From the NCBI GenBank assembly GCA_031288745.1, contig JAITQT010000437.1, positions 1-13,457 on the forward strand: a DNA stretch of 13,457 nucleotides, given 5' to 3'. This stretch comes from Deltaproteobacteria bacterium. Lineage in GTDB: Bacteria; Desulfobacterota; Desulfarculia; Adiutricales; Adiutricaceae. The translations under genes were made by a program, and so were the position numbers. Positions 1 through 7,068 of the stretch are shown here, piece after piece (position 1 is the stretch's first letter; each line of letters opens with the position of its first letter). The notes beneath the pieces were generated by a model. The model searched no databases, was not told the DNA's origin, and was given only the letters and a program-made list of their open reading frames with translations.

Positions 1-869
1 ACATATCCCCCCCCGGCCCCGACCAGTTTTCCGCCCACGGCCCCGTTTTGGCGAGCCGCCTCATAACAACTATCTATTTTAGGGTTAGACATACCGTCGG
101 AGCGCTTTTTTTTGTTCTCCCAATGCTCGTGCATAAGTAAACCGAATTGGTAAATATCGCCCTTTTCTAAGGCTTGACAGCTACGATAGCCCAAATCTTT
201 AACGTAACGAAGATTTTCCAACATATCTGATTCGCTTTTTTTGGAGCGCTCGTGCTGATCTTTTAGAAGATCCCCAGCGTTGCGGGTATAGCCGGTAAAA
301 AAGAGGGTTAACCTCTCTTCGAGTTCAAAGAGGGCGTCGATAGGTAAATTTAAAGGCCTAGCCTCAACCGAATCATCGGGGTTAAAGGTAAAACAGGTCA
401 CTCCCCCATAGGCGGCTATATATTGATCTTGCTTTCCAATCGGTTCGCCTAAGCGTTCGATTTCTATGTGACAGGCCAGTTCGGCTAGATCGTTTGGGAG
501 TATCAAACGCCTACGGTGGGCGTAAAGGGCTTTAAGGAGAGCGGTTGTAAACGATCCAGACGAGCCCAAACCAGTACCAGCAGGAATATCGGCCAAAGCG
601 GTTATCTCAATCTGAGGAGTGCGAAACTCCATCAAGCTCAAGGCCTCGCGTATGATCCTATGTTTAACTTCGGTTACTGTTTCAACATGTTCTAGTTGAG
701 AATATTTTAAATATATACCCTCGGTAAAGGGCCTTAAAACAGTTACATAGACGTACTTATCAATAGCTGCGGCCACCAAAAATCCCCCACCGTTTTCGCG
801 ATAAAACGAGGGTAGATCCGTCCCTCCGCCTCCTAGGCTTATCCTTAAAGGCGATCTAGTTATTATCAT
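1..869 (-). CDS. hddA: D-glycero-D-manno-heptose 7-phosphate kinase, GHMP family (3' end cut by window)
   Basis: This is a GHMP-superfamily sugar kinase that phosphorylates D-glycero-alpha-D-manno-heptose 7-phosphate at C1 in the cytoplasm, a step towards GDP-heptose for surface polysaccharide. My translation begins MIITRSPLRISLGGGGTDLP, the characteristic HddA N-terminus. The GHMP ATP-binding loop PAGTGLGSSGSF lies around 540-600. Near the window edge are HWENKKKRSDGMSNPKID and then GAVGGKLVGAGGGY, the conserved C-terminal GHMP motif. There are about 289 codons without a stop, so roughly 40-50 residues are missing beyond position 1. The start codon shares a base with the stop of the upstream oxidoreductase gene (TAATG), which implies translational coupling. 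Family assignment is firm. The exact heptose substrate is inferred from the family and from the sugar genes next door. Confidence 0.93.
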   Translation of the reverse strand, partial: MIITRSPLRISLGGGGTDLPSFYRENGGGFLVAAAIDKYVYVTVLRPFTEGIYLKYSQLEHVETVTEVKHRIIREALSLMEFRTPQIEITALADIPAGTGLGSSGSFTTALLKALYAHRRRLILPNDLAELACHIEIERLGEPIGKQDQYIAAYGGVTCFTFNPDDSVEARPLNLPIDALFELEERLTLFFTGYTRNAGDLLKDQHERSKKSESDMLENLRYVKDLGYRSCQALEKGDIYQFGLLMHEHWENKKKRSDGMSNPKIDSCYEAARQNGAVGGKLVGAGGGY

Positions 870-1852
870 TAGCTTTCCCTATTATGACATAAATAGAGGC
901 TATCTATTATTTTTAAAACTTCCAAGGCTTCAGCTGCAGAACCAATTGGCTCTCGCCGCTCTTCTATAGCCTCAACAAGTTCTTTCAATTCCAAAGTCCA
1001 GGAATTATCAGGAAAAGGATATTGCCAGATTACTGTCTCTGGAGGCCCCAAACCTTCGAGCATTTTATAATAGGTCAATTGCTCTAACCCGTAGCTTCCA
1101 CCTAAGCCCTCGATTGATAATTTCCCGTCGCGCCCGGTAATCTCAAAGGAAAACAAATTTTTCCATTCAGTCCAGCTGGCGTGAAGAAAGGCATTAGCAC
1201 CGTTCTTAGCGGTTAAGAGCATAAAGGCATTGTCTTCTACCTGAGCTGGCCAATAATAAGTGGGAAGGCTTCCCGAAATAGAAGAAAAATCTCCTAAAAA
1301 CCAGCGGGCTAGATCTATTAAGTGAGAGCCTTGATCTATAAGCTCCCCTCCTCCGACAATATCTTTATCCATGCGCCATTCTTTTTCATACCCAAGACGA
1401 CCTCCATGGCCGTAGCGACCGCGAATATATAATAGTGGACCAATAGCCCCTTTATCCACTATTTCTCTGGCCTTATTCAAAGCCGGATGGAAACGATGAT
1501 TATAGCCCGCCTTAACTAGCAATCTTTTTTCGGAGGCCTCCTTAACTACCGGTGCCAACTCCAAAGCGCACCTACCCCCAGGCTTTTCTAATAAAACGTG
1601 TTTTCCAGCCTTTAAGGCCTCCAAAGCCAAAAAGGCCAAACGGTCGTGAGTGACGGCCACGTTTACTATCTGAGCCTCGGAGGACAAAACCTCGCGGTAA
1701 TCAGTATAGGCTAGCCCCCCGAAACGAGAACAAAGCGAACTCGCCTTTTCCAAAAAAAGATCGGCGGCAGCGACGACCTCCAAACCGAGCGTACGAGAGG
1801 CCTCAGCCCTTTTTAGGCCGATTAAACCGCAACCTATCAGGCCTATTTTCAT
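869..1852 (-). CDS. Gfo/Idh/MocA-family sugar oxidoreductase
   Basis: This is a 327-aa NAD(P)-dependent oxidoreductase acting on a sugar or nucleotide sugar in the cytoplasm. The N-terminal Rossmann fold shows MKIGLIGCGLIG with the GxGxxG motif at residues 7-12. The family EKP motif is at 89-91 (LLEKPGG). The catalytic GGGELIDQGSHLIDLA segment at 167-182 contains the conserved Asp173 and His177. Length is normal for the family. The stop codon overlaps the hddA start, so the pair is probably made from one message. A heptose- or deoxysugar-modifying step is likely from this context, but the substrate cannot be read from sequence. No strong Shine-Dalgarno site precedes the ATG (GAGAG lies about 10 nt upstream). 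A 184-bp spacer separates it from the epimerase gene, so it may have its own promoter. Confidence 0.88.
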   Translation of the reverse strand: MKIGLIGCGLIGLKRAEASRTLGLEVVAAADLFLEKASSLCSRFGGLAYTDYREVLSSEAQIVNVAVTHDRLAFLALEALKAGKHVLLEKPGGRCALELAPVVKEASEKRLLVKAGYNHRFHPALNKAREIVDKGAIGPLLYIRGRYGHGGRLGYEKEWRMDKDIVGGGELIDQGSHLIDLARWFLGDFSSISGSLPTYYWPAQVEDNAFMLLTAKNGANAFLHASWTEWKNLFSFEITGRDGKLSIEGLGGSYGLEQLTYYKMLEGLGPPETVIWQYPFPDNSWTLELKELVEAIEERREPIGSAAEALEVLKIIDSLYLCHNRES

Positions 1853-1894
1853 TTAATTTTACTCTCTAGGTATACAACTTTACGCAAGATAAGC

Positions 1895-2017
1895 CAAACT
1901 TGCTCGAAGCGCAAAAAGTCCCCTTTATCAGTCTTTAAATTTGTAACATATCCTTATTACTAGTTAATTTGTTAGAATATTTTGCTTTTAAGAGATTTTT
2001 GCGCTTCGATCAAACTT
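1895..2017. repeat. 14-bp inverted repeat bracketing 106 bp, flanked by a 7-bp direct repeat
   Basis: TCGAAGCGCAAAAA at 1904-1917 is matched perfectly by its reverse complement at 1996-2009, with 78 bp between the arms. Immediately outside lies the direct repeat CAAACTT (1895-1901 and 2011-2017), offset by two bases on the left and one on the right. The arrangement resembles a miniature inverted-repeat element with a target-site duplication. It sits in the gap between the epimerase and oxidoreductase genes. It could also be a promoter or transcript structure: on the minus strand the arms contain TTGATC-N17-TAAAAG and TTGCGC-N17-TATCTT, both passable sigma70-like pairs. Confidence 0.5.
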
Positions 2018-2036
2018 TAACCATGGCGGAAAACTT

Positions 2037-2984
2037 TTAAAATAGCCAGCGATTATGTAACAACCAACTAGCAGTGCGCTCCACTCCTTGGCGGATGGTT
2101 AGCGTCTGGTGCCAGCCAAGGGCTCTTATTTTTTGGGTATCTAAAAAAATAAAGGGATTATCACCAACCCAGCCCCTATCGCCACCGGAAAACTCTAGCT
2201 TTGGATTTAAGCCCATTAAAGAGGTTATCCAGCCAATAGAATCAACCACCGTGCAATATTCATCGGCCCCCAAATTATAGACCTCATAAACATTTGGCAT
2301 CTTGGCTCGAACTTTCATCATGGCTTCAACGCAATCGCCAACGTAAAGATAACTTTTTCTCTGACTTCCGTTGCCCAGAACCGATAATCTATCAGGATTA
2401 TTTATTAAATAACTGACAAAATCATAGACGTGCCCATGGGTATAACGCTCTCCCAGCATGGAGACAAAACGAAAGACAACACCCCTAAAGCCGTAGCCTT
2501 GACAGTATGAAGATATTAAGCCTTCGCAGGCCAATTTAGATGCTCCGTAGAGCGAAGTTTGAATGGGAAAAGGGGCCTCTTCAGGAGTGGGAAAAACCGT
2601 GGCCTCTCCATAGACAGAGCCTGAAGAACTAAAGAGGATGTCACGAACTTCGTTATATCGCATAGCCTCCAAAACGTTGGATGTGGCGATAACGTTTTGA
2701 TCTATATCCTTTCTTGGATGATTTAGACCAAAGCGGACGTCAGCGTTGGCCGAAAAATGCCAAACAACCTCGGCACCACGCATGGAAGAAGTTAAGGCAG
2801 CTAAATCTAGAATGTCAGCTTTAATCAGTTTGAAATTTGGGTTCTTAAGAGCTTCAGTCAAAAAAAATTCCCGGCCTGTGGAAAAATTATCGTAGCCTAT
2901 GACCTCGAAACCTTCTTTAAGGAGCCGATCGACTAAAGTCGAACCAATAAAGCCGGCCGCACCTGTTACGAATACTTTACCCAT
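2037..2984 (-). CDS. NAD-dependent sugar epimerase/dehydratase (extended SDR, UDP-glucose 4-epimerase-like)
   Basis: This is a 315-aa extended short-chain dehydrogenase acting on a nucleotide sugar in the cytoplasm. From the chosen start it reads MGKVFVTGAAGFIGS, giving the NAD-binding GxxGxxG. The catalytic FSSSGSVYGE serine region follows, then the YGASK motif with Tyr146 and Lys150. An in-frame ATG lies eight codons upstream at 3008, but the ATG at 2984 is preceded by GGTGAGG at good spacing and starts right at the Rossmann strand, so it is preferred. It overlaps the end of the glycosyltransferase gene by 8 nt (ATGGGTAA), indicating one transcript. The family is clear. Whether it is a 4-epimerase, a dehydratase or a heptose-modifying enzyme is not resolved. 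Confidence 0.88.
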   Translation of the reverse strand: MGKVFVTGAAGFIGSTLVDRLLKEGFEVIGYDNFSTGREFFLTEALKNPNFKLIKADILDLAALTSSMRGAEVVWHFSANADVRFGLNHPRKDIDQNVIATSNVLEAMRYNEVRDILFSSSGSVYGEATVFPTPEEAPFPIQTSLYGASKLACEGLISSYCQGYGFRGVVFRFVSMLGERYTHGHVYDFVSYLINNPDRLSVLGNGSQRKSYLYVGDCVEAMMKVRAKMPNVYEVYNLGADEYCTVVDSIGWITSLMGLNPKLEFSGGDRGWVGDNPFIFLDTQKIRALGWHQTLTIRQGVERTASWLLHNRWLF

Positions 2985-3939
2985 CGACCTCACCAGGATT
3001 ACTATCAAAACCCAAGGCCTTTTCGACTATAAATTTCGGCCTAAGCTTAGTCTCTTCGTAGATGCGTCCAATGTACGCTCCTAGTATACCAAGGCCTATC
3101 AACTGGCAACCTGAGAGAAATAATAATAACACTCCCAAAGTCGCTAAGCCGGTGGCAAAATCGTAAAGTGAAAAATATTTAGCGATAAATAAAGCGACAG
3201 CCCCAAGGATGGATAGAGCAGCCATGATAAACCCGGCGATGCCGGTCATGCGTAAAAGAGAGCCCGAAAAGGCCACGATACCATTAAAGCCTATCAGAAT
3301 GCTACCAGTTAAACGGTTATACTTGCCTTCTCCGCTGCGTCTAGCCTGACGAGCGAAAGGTAAAAGTTTAGTCTTAAAACCAACCGCAGCAGTAAGCCCC
3401 CTAAGAAAGCCATGACTTTCCTTAAGTTTCATTAATTCGTCGACCACTCTTCTATCAAGTAAGCGAAAATCACCAGTGTTGCGAGGGATCTCAACCACGG
3501 AAGTCTTGTTAATAAACCAATACCCAAGATAGGCTATGCTCTTTTTGACAAAATTTTCCCCTTCGCGGCTTAAGCGCTGAGGGATGATCACTTTATAGCC
3601 CTCTTCTCGCCACAGGCGATACATTTCGGTTATAAGTGAGGGAGGATCTTGTAAATCGCAATCTATGACTACGACCGCCCTCCCTGACGAGTAGCTCAAT
3701 CCAGCCCAAGTGGCCGCTGGTTGACCAAAGCGCCGAGAGAAACTCAAAAGCTTTATTCTAGAATCATTTTCTCTTTGAGCTAGGATAATTTCCTCGGTCC
3801 TATCTTTAGAAGGATCGGCTGCAAATATAATCTCGTAACCATCAGAGAGCCCATCTAAAACCGGTCTAAGAGCGGCCAAAAAAGGCTCGATTGTTTTTTC
3901 TTCGTTATAAACCGGCACGACTACGCTAATTTCGGCCAT
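2977..3939 (-). CDS. GT2 family glycosyltransferase, DPM1/GtrB-like with C-terminal membrane helices
   Basis: This is a 320-aa membrane-anchored glycosyltransferase, probably transferring a sugar from a nucleotide donor to a polyprenyl-phosphate carrier on the cytoplasmic face. The catalytic GT-A domain starts AEISVVVPVYNEE. It contains VVIDCDLQDPP, with the DxD-type metal-binding site, and the RRSGEGKYN motif before the membrane region, all typical of DPM1/GtrB/ArnC-like enzymes. Two long hydrophobic helices follow at about residues 215-250 and 260-290, then a short tail ending around IGRIYEETKLRPKFIVEKA. I chose the ATG at 3939, with GGTG just upstream. An ATG at 3948 would add three residues (MVF) and has no visible ribosome site. 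It is the first gene of the pair with the epimerase. Acceptor and sugar are unknown. Confidence 0.88.
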   Translation of the reverse strand: MAEISVVVPVYNEEKTIEPFLAALRPVLDGLSDGYEIIFAADPSKDRTEEIILAQRENDSRIKLLSFSRRFGQPAATWAGLSYSSGRAVVVIDCDLQDPPSLITEMYRLWREEGYKVIIPQRLSREGENFVKKSIAYLGYWFINKTSVVEIPRNTGDFRLLDRRVVDELMKLKESHGFLRGLTAAVGFKTKLLPFARQARRSGEGKYNRLTGSILIGFNGIVAFSGSLLRMTGIAGFIMAALSILGAVALFIAKYFSLYDFATGLATLGVLLLFLSGCQLIGLGILGAYIGRIYEETKLRPKFIVEKALGFDSNPGEVDG

Positions 3940-4140
3940 AAACACCATATAAAATTTTATAATTTATTTAAACTTTTAAAATATCTACCACACTCACCGT
4001 AGTTTTTCTCACCACATCATAGTGACAATTCGGTTGGATAGGTAAGTTTAATATTTTTTATTTATCCTCTATTTTTTTTCTAGAAAATTATTCTTTTTAT
4101 TGAACCCTTTGCATTTCATATTGTGCATGATATTTATATA

Positions 4141-4418
4141 CTACAAACACACAAATGACAAAATATCCTGGGTTTCTATGTTTTCTGACGCAATCAAGAT
4201 GAACAGGCCCTTTTTTCGTATCTCTTCATTAATCTCATTAATCTCATTAATCGAAATGTCTTTGTTATCATTGATAGCGACCATAAATTTCTTGACCTCT
4301 TCACATTTCTATCAATGTCTTGGGTTACGTACGCAGAACCTATTTTCCCAAACAAATCAATTTCTACCCATTTTAAGTATAAATACCTGCCAAGGTAATT
4401 TAAAAAATATGTAACCGT
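4141..4418 (-). pseudogene. Decayed transposase-like remnant (IS1634/IS4-type suspected), frameshifted
   Basis: Two minus-strand open stretches in different frames appear to be pieces of one broken gene. The upstream piece (4418 to about 4300) reads in part GRYLYLKWVEIDLFGKIGSA. The downstream piece (about 4308 to 4141) includes INEEIRKKGLFILIASENIE and ends TQDILSF-VCL before TAG. A charged lead-in followed by KKGLFILIASEN and DILSF is reminiscent of the segment before the YRxKDxxE motif in IS1634/IS4-type DDE transposases, but the catalytic end is absent. A 104-codon plus-strand ORF over the same bases is Leu/Ile/Ser/Phe-rich, as expected of an antisense shadow. The identification is from remembered family patterns and is tentative. 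That this was once minus-strand coding sequence is more secure. Confidence 0.4.
4227..4252. repeat. Short tandem repeat, 9 bp x 2.9
   Basis: CATTAATCT is repeated almost three times in perfect tandem. Inside the transposase-like remnant it encodes repeated Glu-Ile-Asn on the minus strand. A multiple of three keeps the frame, so it may be replication slippage in a gene that was still coding, or simple low-complexity drift. Confidence 0.75.
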
Positions 4419-4602
4419 TCACCAAGTCTTTTTTTCCCCACGTTGCGGCTGGTAGCGACTTTCGAGCTGTAATTAAGTTTTAGCATACCCTTAAGTTCTT
4501 AACATTAGTTCTTTTAACGTTTATACTTTGCTCTCTGCTCCAACTATATATTTTAACTTTGATTAATGTTAAAATTACTAAGCTCCTATAGGGGGCTACA
4601 TT

Positions 4603-4691
4603 GCTGCGGTACGTGTCGTCCCTTCCAATAGGCTTGGCACCGCAGCGTTCACTCTTGTGAACGGGCCCTTAAACGTTCACATTTGTGAACG
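4603..4691. repeat. Structured intergenic block: 8-bp inverted repeat followed by two 18-bp palindromes
   Basis: GCTGCGGT (4603-4610) pairs with ACCGCAGC (4639-4646). Directly after come two near-identical palindromes, CGTTCAC-TCTT-GTGAACG at 4646-4663 and CGTTCAC-ATTT-GTGAACG at 4674-4691, repeated with a 28-bp period. Each can form a 7-bp hairpin with a 4-nt loop. The inner arms also form TGTGAACG/CGTTCACA across a 10-bp spacer. Paired operator sites for a dimeric regulator, a mobile-element end, or a small structured RNA would all fit. No neighbouring gene start lies close enough to decide. Confidence 0.6.
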
Positions 4692-4863
4692 GACACAAAA
4701 ATATCAATGCCTGCTAGAGCAAATGAATGCTCAGTGATAAGTTTATTGTCCATTTTCCAGTTTGAAACCATCCGCATAATAAATGATTTCCCTCTAGGGT
4801 CGCGGTAGTTCATTTTTCTCTAGTTATCACCATTTGGTGCGAAAAACTGCGGAAATTCCGGCT

Positions 4864-4890
4864 CAAGTTTAAATTTATAAACTTGTTTTT
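4864..4890 (+). terminator. Possible intrinsic terminator (AT-rich hairpin plus T-tract)
   Basis: CAAGTTTA (4864-4871) and TAAACTTG (4878-4885) form an 8-bp stem with a 6-nt loop, followed by five Ts and further T-rich sequence on the plus strand. It lies just past the end of the minus-strand peptidase gene, where the T-tract is on the wrong side for that gene. No plus-strand gene upstream obviously needs it. The stem is low in GC, so termination would be weak. Confidence 0.3.
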
Positions 4891-4894
4891 AATT

Positions 4895-6025
4895 TTAAAT
4901 CACTGGTCCCGCAGCTGCAGCTTCTATTAGCCCGGCCACAAGCCTGCCGCATAAAATCAAATCGGACAAAGACTGGCTCTCGGCTGGAGAATGAAAATTA
5001 TCGCATCCAGAGCCCAAACCCACGCAAGTAATCCCACGATGGTTAAAAATATTACCATCCATACCGCCCCCTCCGGTTTTTATCTCCACAGCCCGGCCCA
5101 AAGATTTTAAAACCTTAGAGACCAGCAAAATCGCCGGGGCGTCGGAGACAACGTAAAAGCCGGCATAATCCTCGCTCCAAGAAAGCTCAACCTCGGTGGC
5201 AAATTCGGAGGCCGTTTGCTCAAAAATTTGATTAACCTCGGCGATATAATATTCTAGCTCCTTTAAATCGTGGCTACGGACTTCGCCTTTTAACGTCACC
5301 AAATCGCAGACTATATTAGTGGCCTTGCCACCCTCTATTACCCCGAAATTAGAGGTGGTTATAGGTGAAAGCCTTCCCTCTCGAATGCGGGTTATAGCCG
5401 CAGCCGCAACTTTAATGGCGTTAAGACCTTTTTCAGGGGCTACGCCGGCGTGGCTGCTAATTCCTTTAAAGACGGCCTCTAGTAGTTTATGGGTCGGTGC
5501 CCGGTTAACTATGTGCCCAATGGGCCCGGCGCTATCAAGCACGTAGCCTATTTTACTTTTTAGCTGGCTACAATCAAGGTTTTTAGCCCCTTTTAGGCCG
5601 ACCTCCTCGGCCACCGATAAGACTATTTCCACCTCTCCGTGAACGAGACCATCTTGTTTAATCCTTCTTAATCCGTCGATTATAGCCGCCAAACCAGTGG
5701 CGTCGTCGGCCCCCAAGATAGTGGTGCCATCGGAGACAATCAAGTCATCTTCCATTTTAACCACAGCCTTTATACACCCAGGATTATCAACTCTATCTAA
5801 ATGGGCTGAAAAAAGGATAGGCGAGGCCTTAGCGCTCCCTGGCCAACGAGCTATAATATTTCCACAATCGCCGCCAATTTTTTCCCCAGCCTGGTCCTCC
5901 TCCACTAAGCAGCCTAACTCAGAGAGTTTACGCTTCATATAATCGGCTAAAAGCCTCTCTGAAAAAGAATTAGAGGGTAACTCGACCATTTCCAGAAAAT
6001 CTTTTAAAATAGGAGGGTACCGCAT
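4895..6025 (-). CDS. M20-family metallopeptidase (peptidase T/YqjE-like)
   Basis: This is a 376-aa cytoplasmic zinc peptidase of the M20 family, close to PepT-like aminopeptidases that remove N-terminal residues from short peptides. By family analogy the di-zinc ligands and catalytic residues are His75 and Asp77 (SAHLDRV), Asp107 (GADDATG), Glu140-Glu141 (VAEEVG), Asp164 (YVLDSAG) and His345 (DNFHSPAE). The insert or dimerisation domain with GISSHAGVAPEKG lies around 188-200. Length is full for the family and all ligands are present, so it should be active. The ATG at 6025 has AAGG about nine bases upstream. It follows ahbB by 53 bp on the same strand and is probably cotranscribed with it. 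No functional tie to heme synthesis is evident. The exact peptide substrate is unknown. Confidence 0.9.
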   Translation of the reverse strand: MRYPPILKDFLEMVELPSNSFSERLLADYMKRKLSELGCLVEEDQAGEKIGGDCGNIIARWPGSAKASPILFSAHLDRVDNPGCIKAVVKMEDDLIVSDGTTILGADDATGLAAIIDGLRRIKQDGLVHGEVEIVLSVAEEVGLKGAKNLDCSQLKSKIGYVLDSAGPIGHIVNRAPTHKLLEAVFKGISSHAGVAPEKGLNAIKVAAAAITRIREGRLSPITTSNFGVIEGGKATNIVCDLVTLKGEVRSHDLKELEYYIAEVNQIFEQTASEFATEVELSWSEDYAGFYVVSDAPAILLVSKVLKSLGRAVEIKTGGGGMDGNIFNHRGITCVGLGSGCDNFHSPAESQSLSDLILCGRLVAGLIEAAAAGPVI

Positions 6026-6078
6026 ACAATATTTCCTTCTTATTATTTATATAAATTGTAAAATAAGTAAACTTATCA

Positions 6079-6630
6079 CTAAAAAAGATCTTCACAAGAT
6101 TGTGAAAAATAACGCATGGACGATTTTTTTAACTCTCTTAAGCTCGTAAGGATGCGCCAATCACTAGCCTTAGATTCAACCGACGCCTCCGAAAGATGCT
6201 TGGAGAGTTCCTGGGCGTTACGAGCGTGAATCATGCTATAAAGATTATAAGGCCAATCAGGCGCGGGCGAGCGATAATAGCAGTGACTTACGTAAGGTAA
6301 TGCGGCTATTGCCTCTCCGGCCCTATCCAAATCATCATCCTCAACCAACCAGGCCACCAGGGCGTTATGAGTGAAACCTGAGCGCTGATGAACAACTATC
6401 GCACCTAGCCTTCTAATTAAGCCTTTATCGCGAAACCTTTCGAGCATAGTCAAAACTTGATCCTCGCTCAGCCCAAGTTTTGAAGAGAGTTCGGCATAAG
6501 GACTAGGCGAAAGACCCACGTCTCCACTTAAAAGATAGATAAGTTTTTTTTCCGTTTGGCTCAGTTCAATTGGGCTCAAACAATCCCGCCCGAGGTCAAG
6601 ATGGCTATTTTCCCGCTTTTTTGGAGCCAT
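6079..6630 (-). CDS. ahbB: Siroheme decarboxylase subunit AhbB
   Basis: This is a 183-aa Lrp/AsnC-like protein, one of two subunits of siroheme decarboxylase, which removes the C12 and C18 acetate carboxyls of siroheme to give 12,18-didecarboxysiroheme. An N-terminal winged-helix-like part (about residues 25-75) ends with GLIRRLGAIV. The core carries NALVAWLVEDDD, then YVSHCYYRSPAPDWPYNLY and a C-terminal LRELKKSSMRYF. The PxWPYNLYSMIH and ELKKxSMRYF signatures separate AhbB from AhbA. An AhbA gene lies about 2.7 kb away on the other strand, consistent with the known heterodimer. The start at 6630 has AAGG about eight bases upstream and a good promoter about 160 bp upstream. The M20 peptidase gene follows. 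Despite the AsnC-like fold it is expected to be an enzyme rather than a regulator. Confidence 0.92.
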   Translation of the reverse strand: MAPKKRENSHLDLGRDCLSPIELSQTEKKLIYLLSGDVGLSPSPYAELSSKLGLSEDQVLTMLERFRDKGLIRRLGAIVVHQRSGFTHNALVAWLVEDDDLDRAGEAIAALPYVSHCYYRSPAPDWPYNLYSMIHARNAQELSKHLSEASVESKASDWRILTSLRELKKSSMRYFSQSCEDLF

Positions 6631-7068
6631 TAAACTAACCTTAATCTTTCAAACTTAGGCTGCGGTCCGTTGAAAGCGGTCTTGGCAACTCAAAATTAAA
6701 GTATTATGGCACAAACCGCCAACCAAGTGAAGACAATATATTTTAATAAAATTTATATATTATAATTTATAGTATTATTTTTGGGTAATTTTAAGCCTTT
6801 TCAAACACAACGTCAATTTTTCTCTTTTTTTTCAAGCTCTAGCCCACATAGCGCGTCTTAAGAGTCTGTGATAAACTATTGTCGTAACGTTCTTTTGTTC
6901 CAGTCACTTAGGCCTACTGCCTCTTAAACTTTTAACGATCGACTGAAACCAACAAAAAACCTATCGTCACCAATTAAGACAGCCTTATGGAAAGAAAAAA
7001 ACTATTAAAACATCCCCGGCTAAACCTAGCCCTCAAATTAAACTAAAGGCTTCTTTGGGTATTTTTGT
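6631..7068. other. Divergent spacer between ahbB and ahbC
   Basis: This 438-bp spacer is AT-rich and has no credible ORF on either strand. It holds the ahbB promoter, a very AT-rich tract at about 6736-6780 that includes TATAAT-like words on both strands, and T-rich runs near 6818-6832. I could not find a convincing plus-strand promoter or a clear Shine-Dalgarno site for ahbC. The nearest purine-rich words (AAAGG at about 7045, TGGG at about 7057) are too far from the ATG or weak. Confidence 0.6.
6788..6816 (-). promoter_or_regulatory. Sigma70-type promoter for ahbB
   Basis: On the minus strand TTGACG (6816-6811) and TAAAAT (6793-6788) are separated by exactly 17 bp. Each hexamer matches the consensus at five of six positions. 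Transcription would begin near 6781, giving an ahbB leader of about 150 nt. This is the best promoter match noticed in the window. Confidence 0.6.

Noticed and set aside
2074..2280. Plus-strand ORF inside the epimerase gene
   Set aside because: Shadow of a well-supported minus-strand gene with family motifs. The similar frames at 2899-3084, 5319-5546, 5697-5942, 7043-7255 and 11863-12072 were rejected for the same reason.
4100..4414. 104-codon plus-strand ORF
   Set aside because: Leu/Ile/Ser/Phe-rich composition, no ribosome site and more protein-like sequence on the opposite strand. Treated as the antisense shadow of a transposase-like remnant.
6079..6630. ahbB as an Lrp/AsnC transcription regulator
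   Set aside because: The fold is AsnC-like, but WPYNLY and ELKKSSMRYF signatures and the ahbCDA neighbours identify a siroheme decarboxylase subunit.
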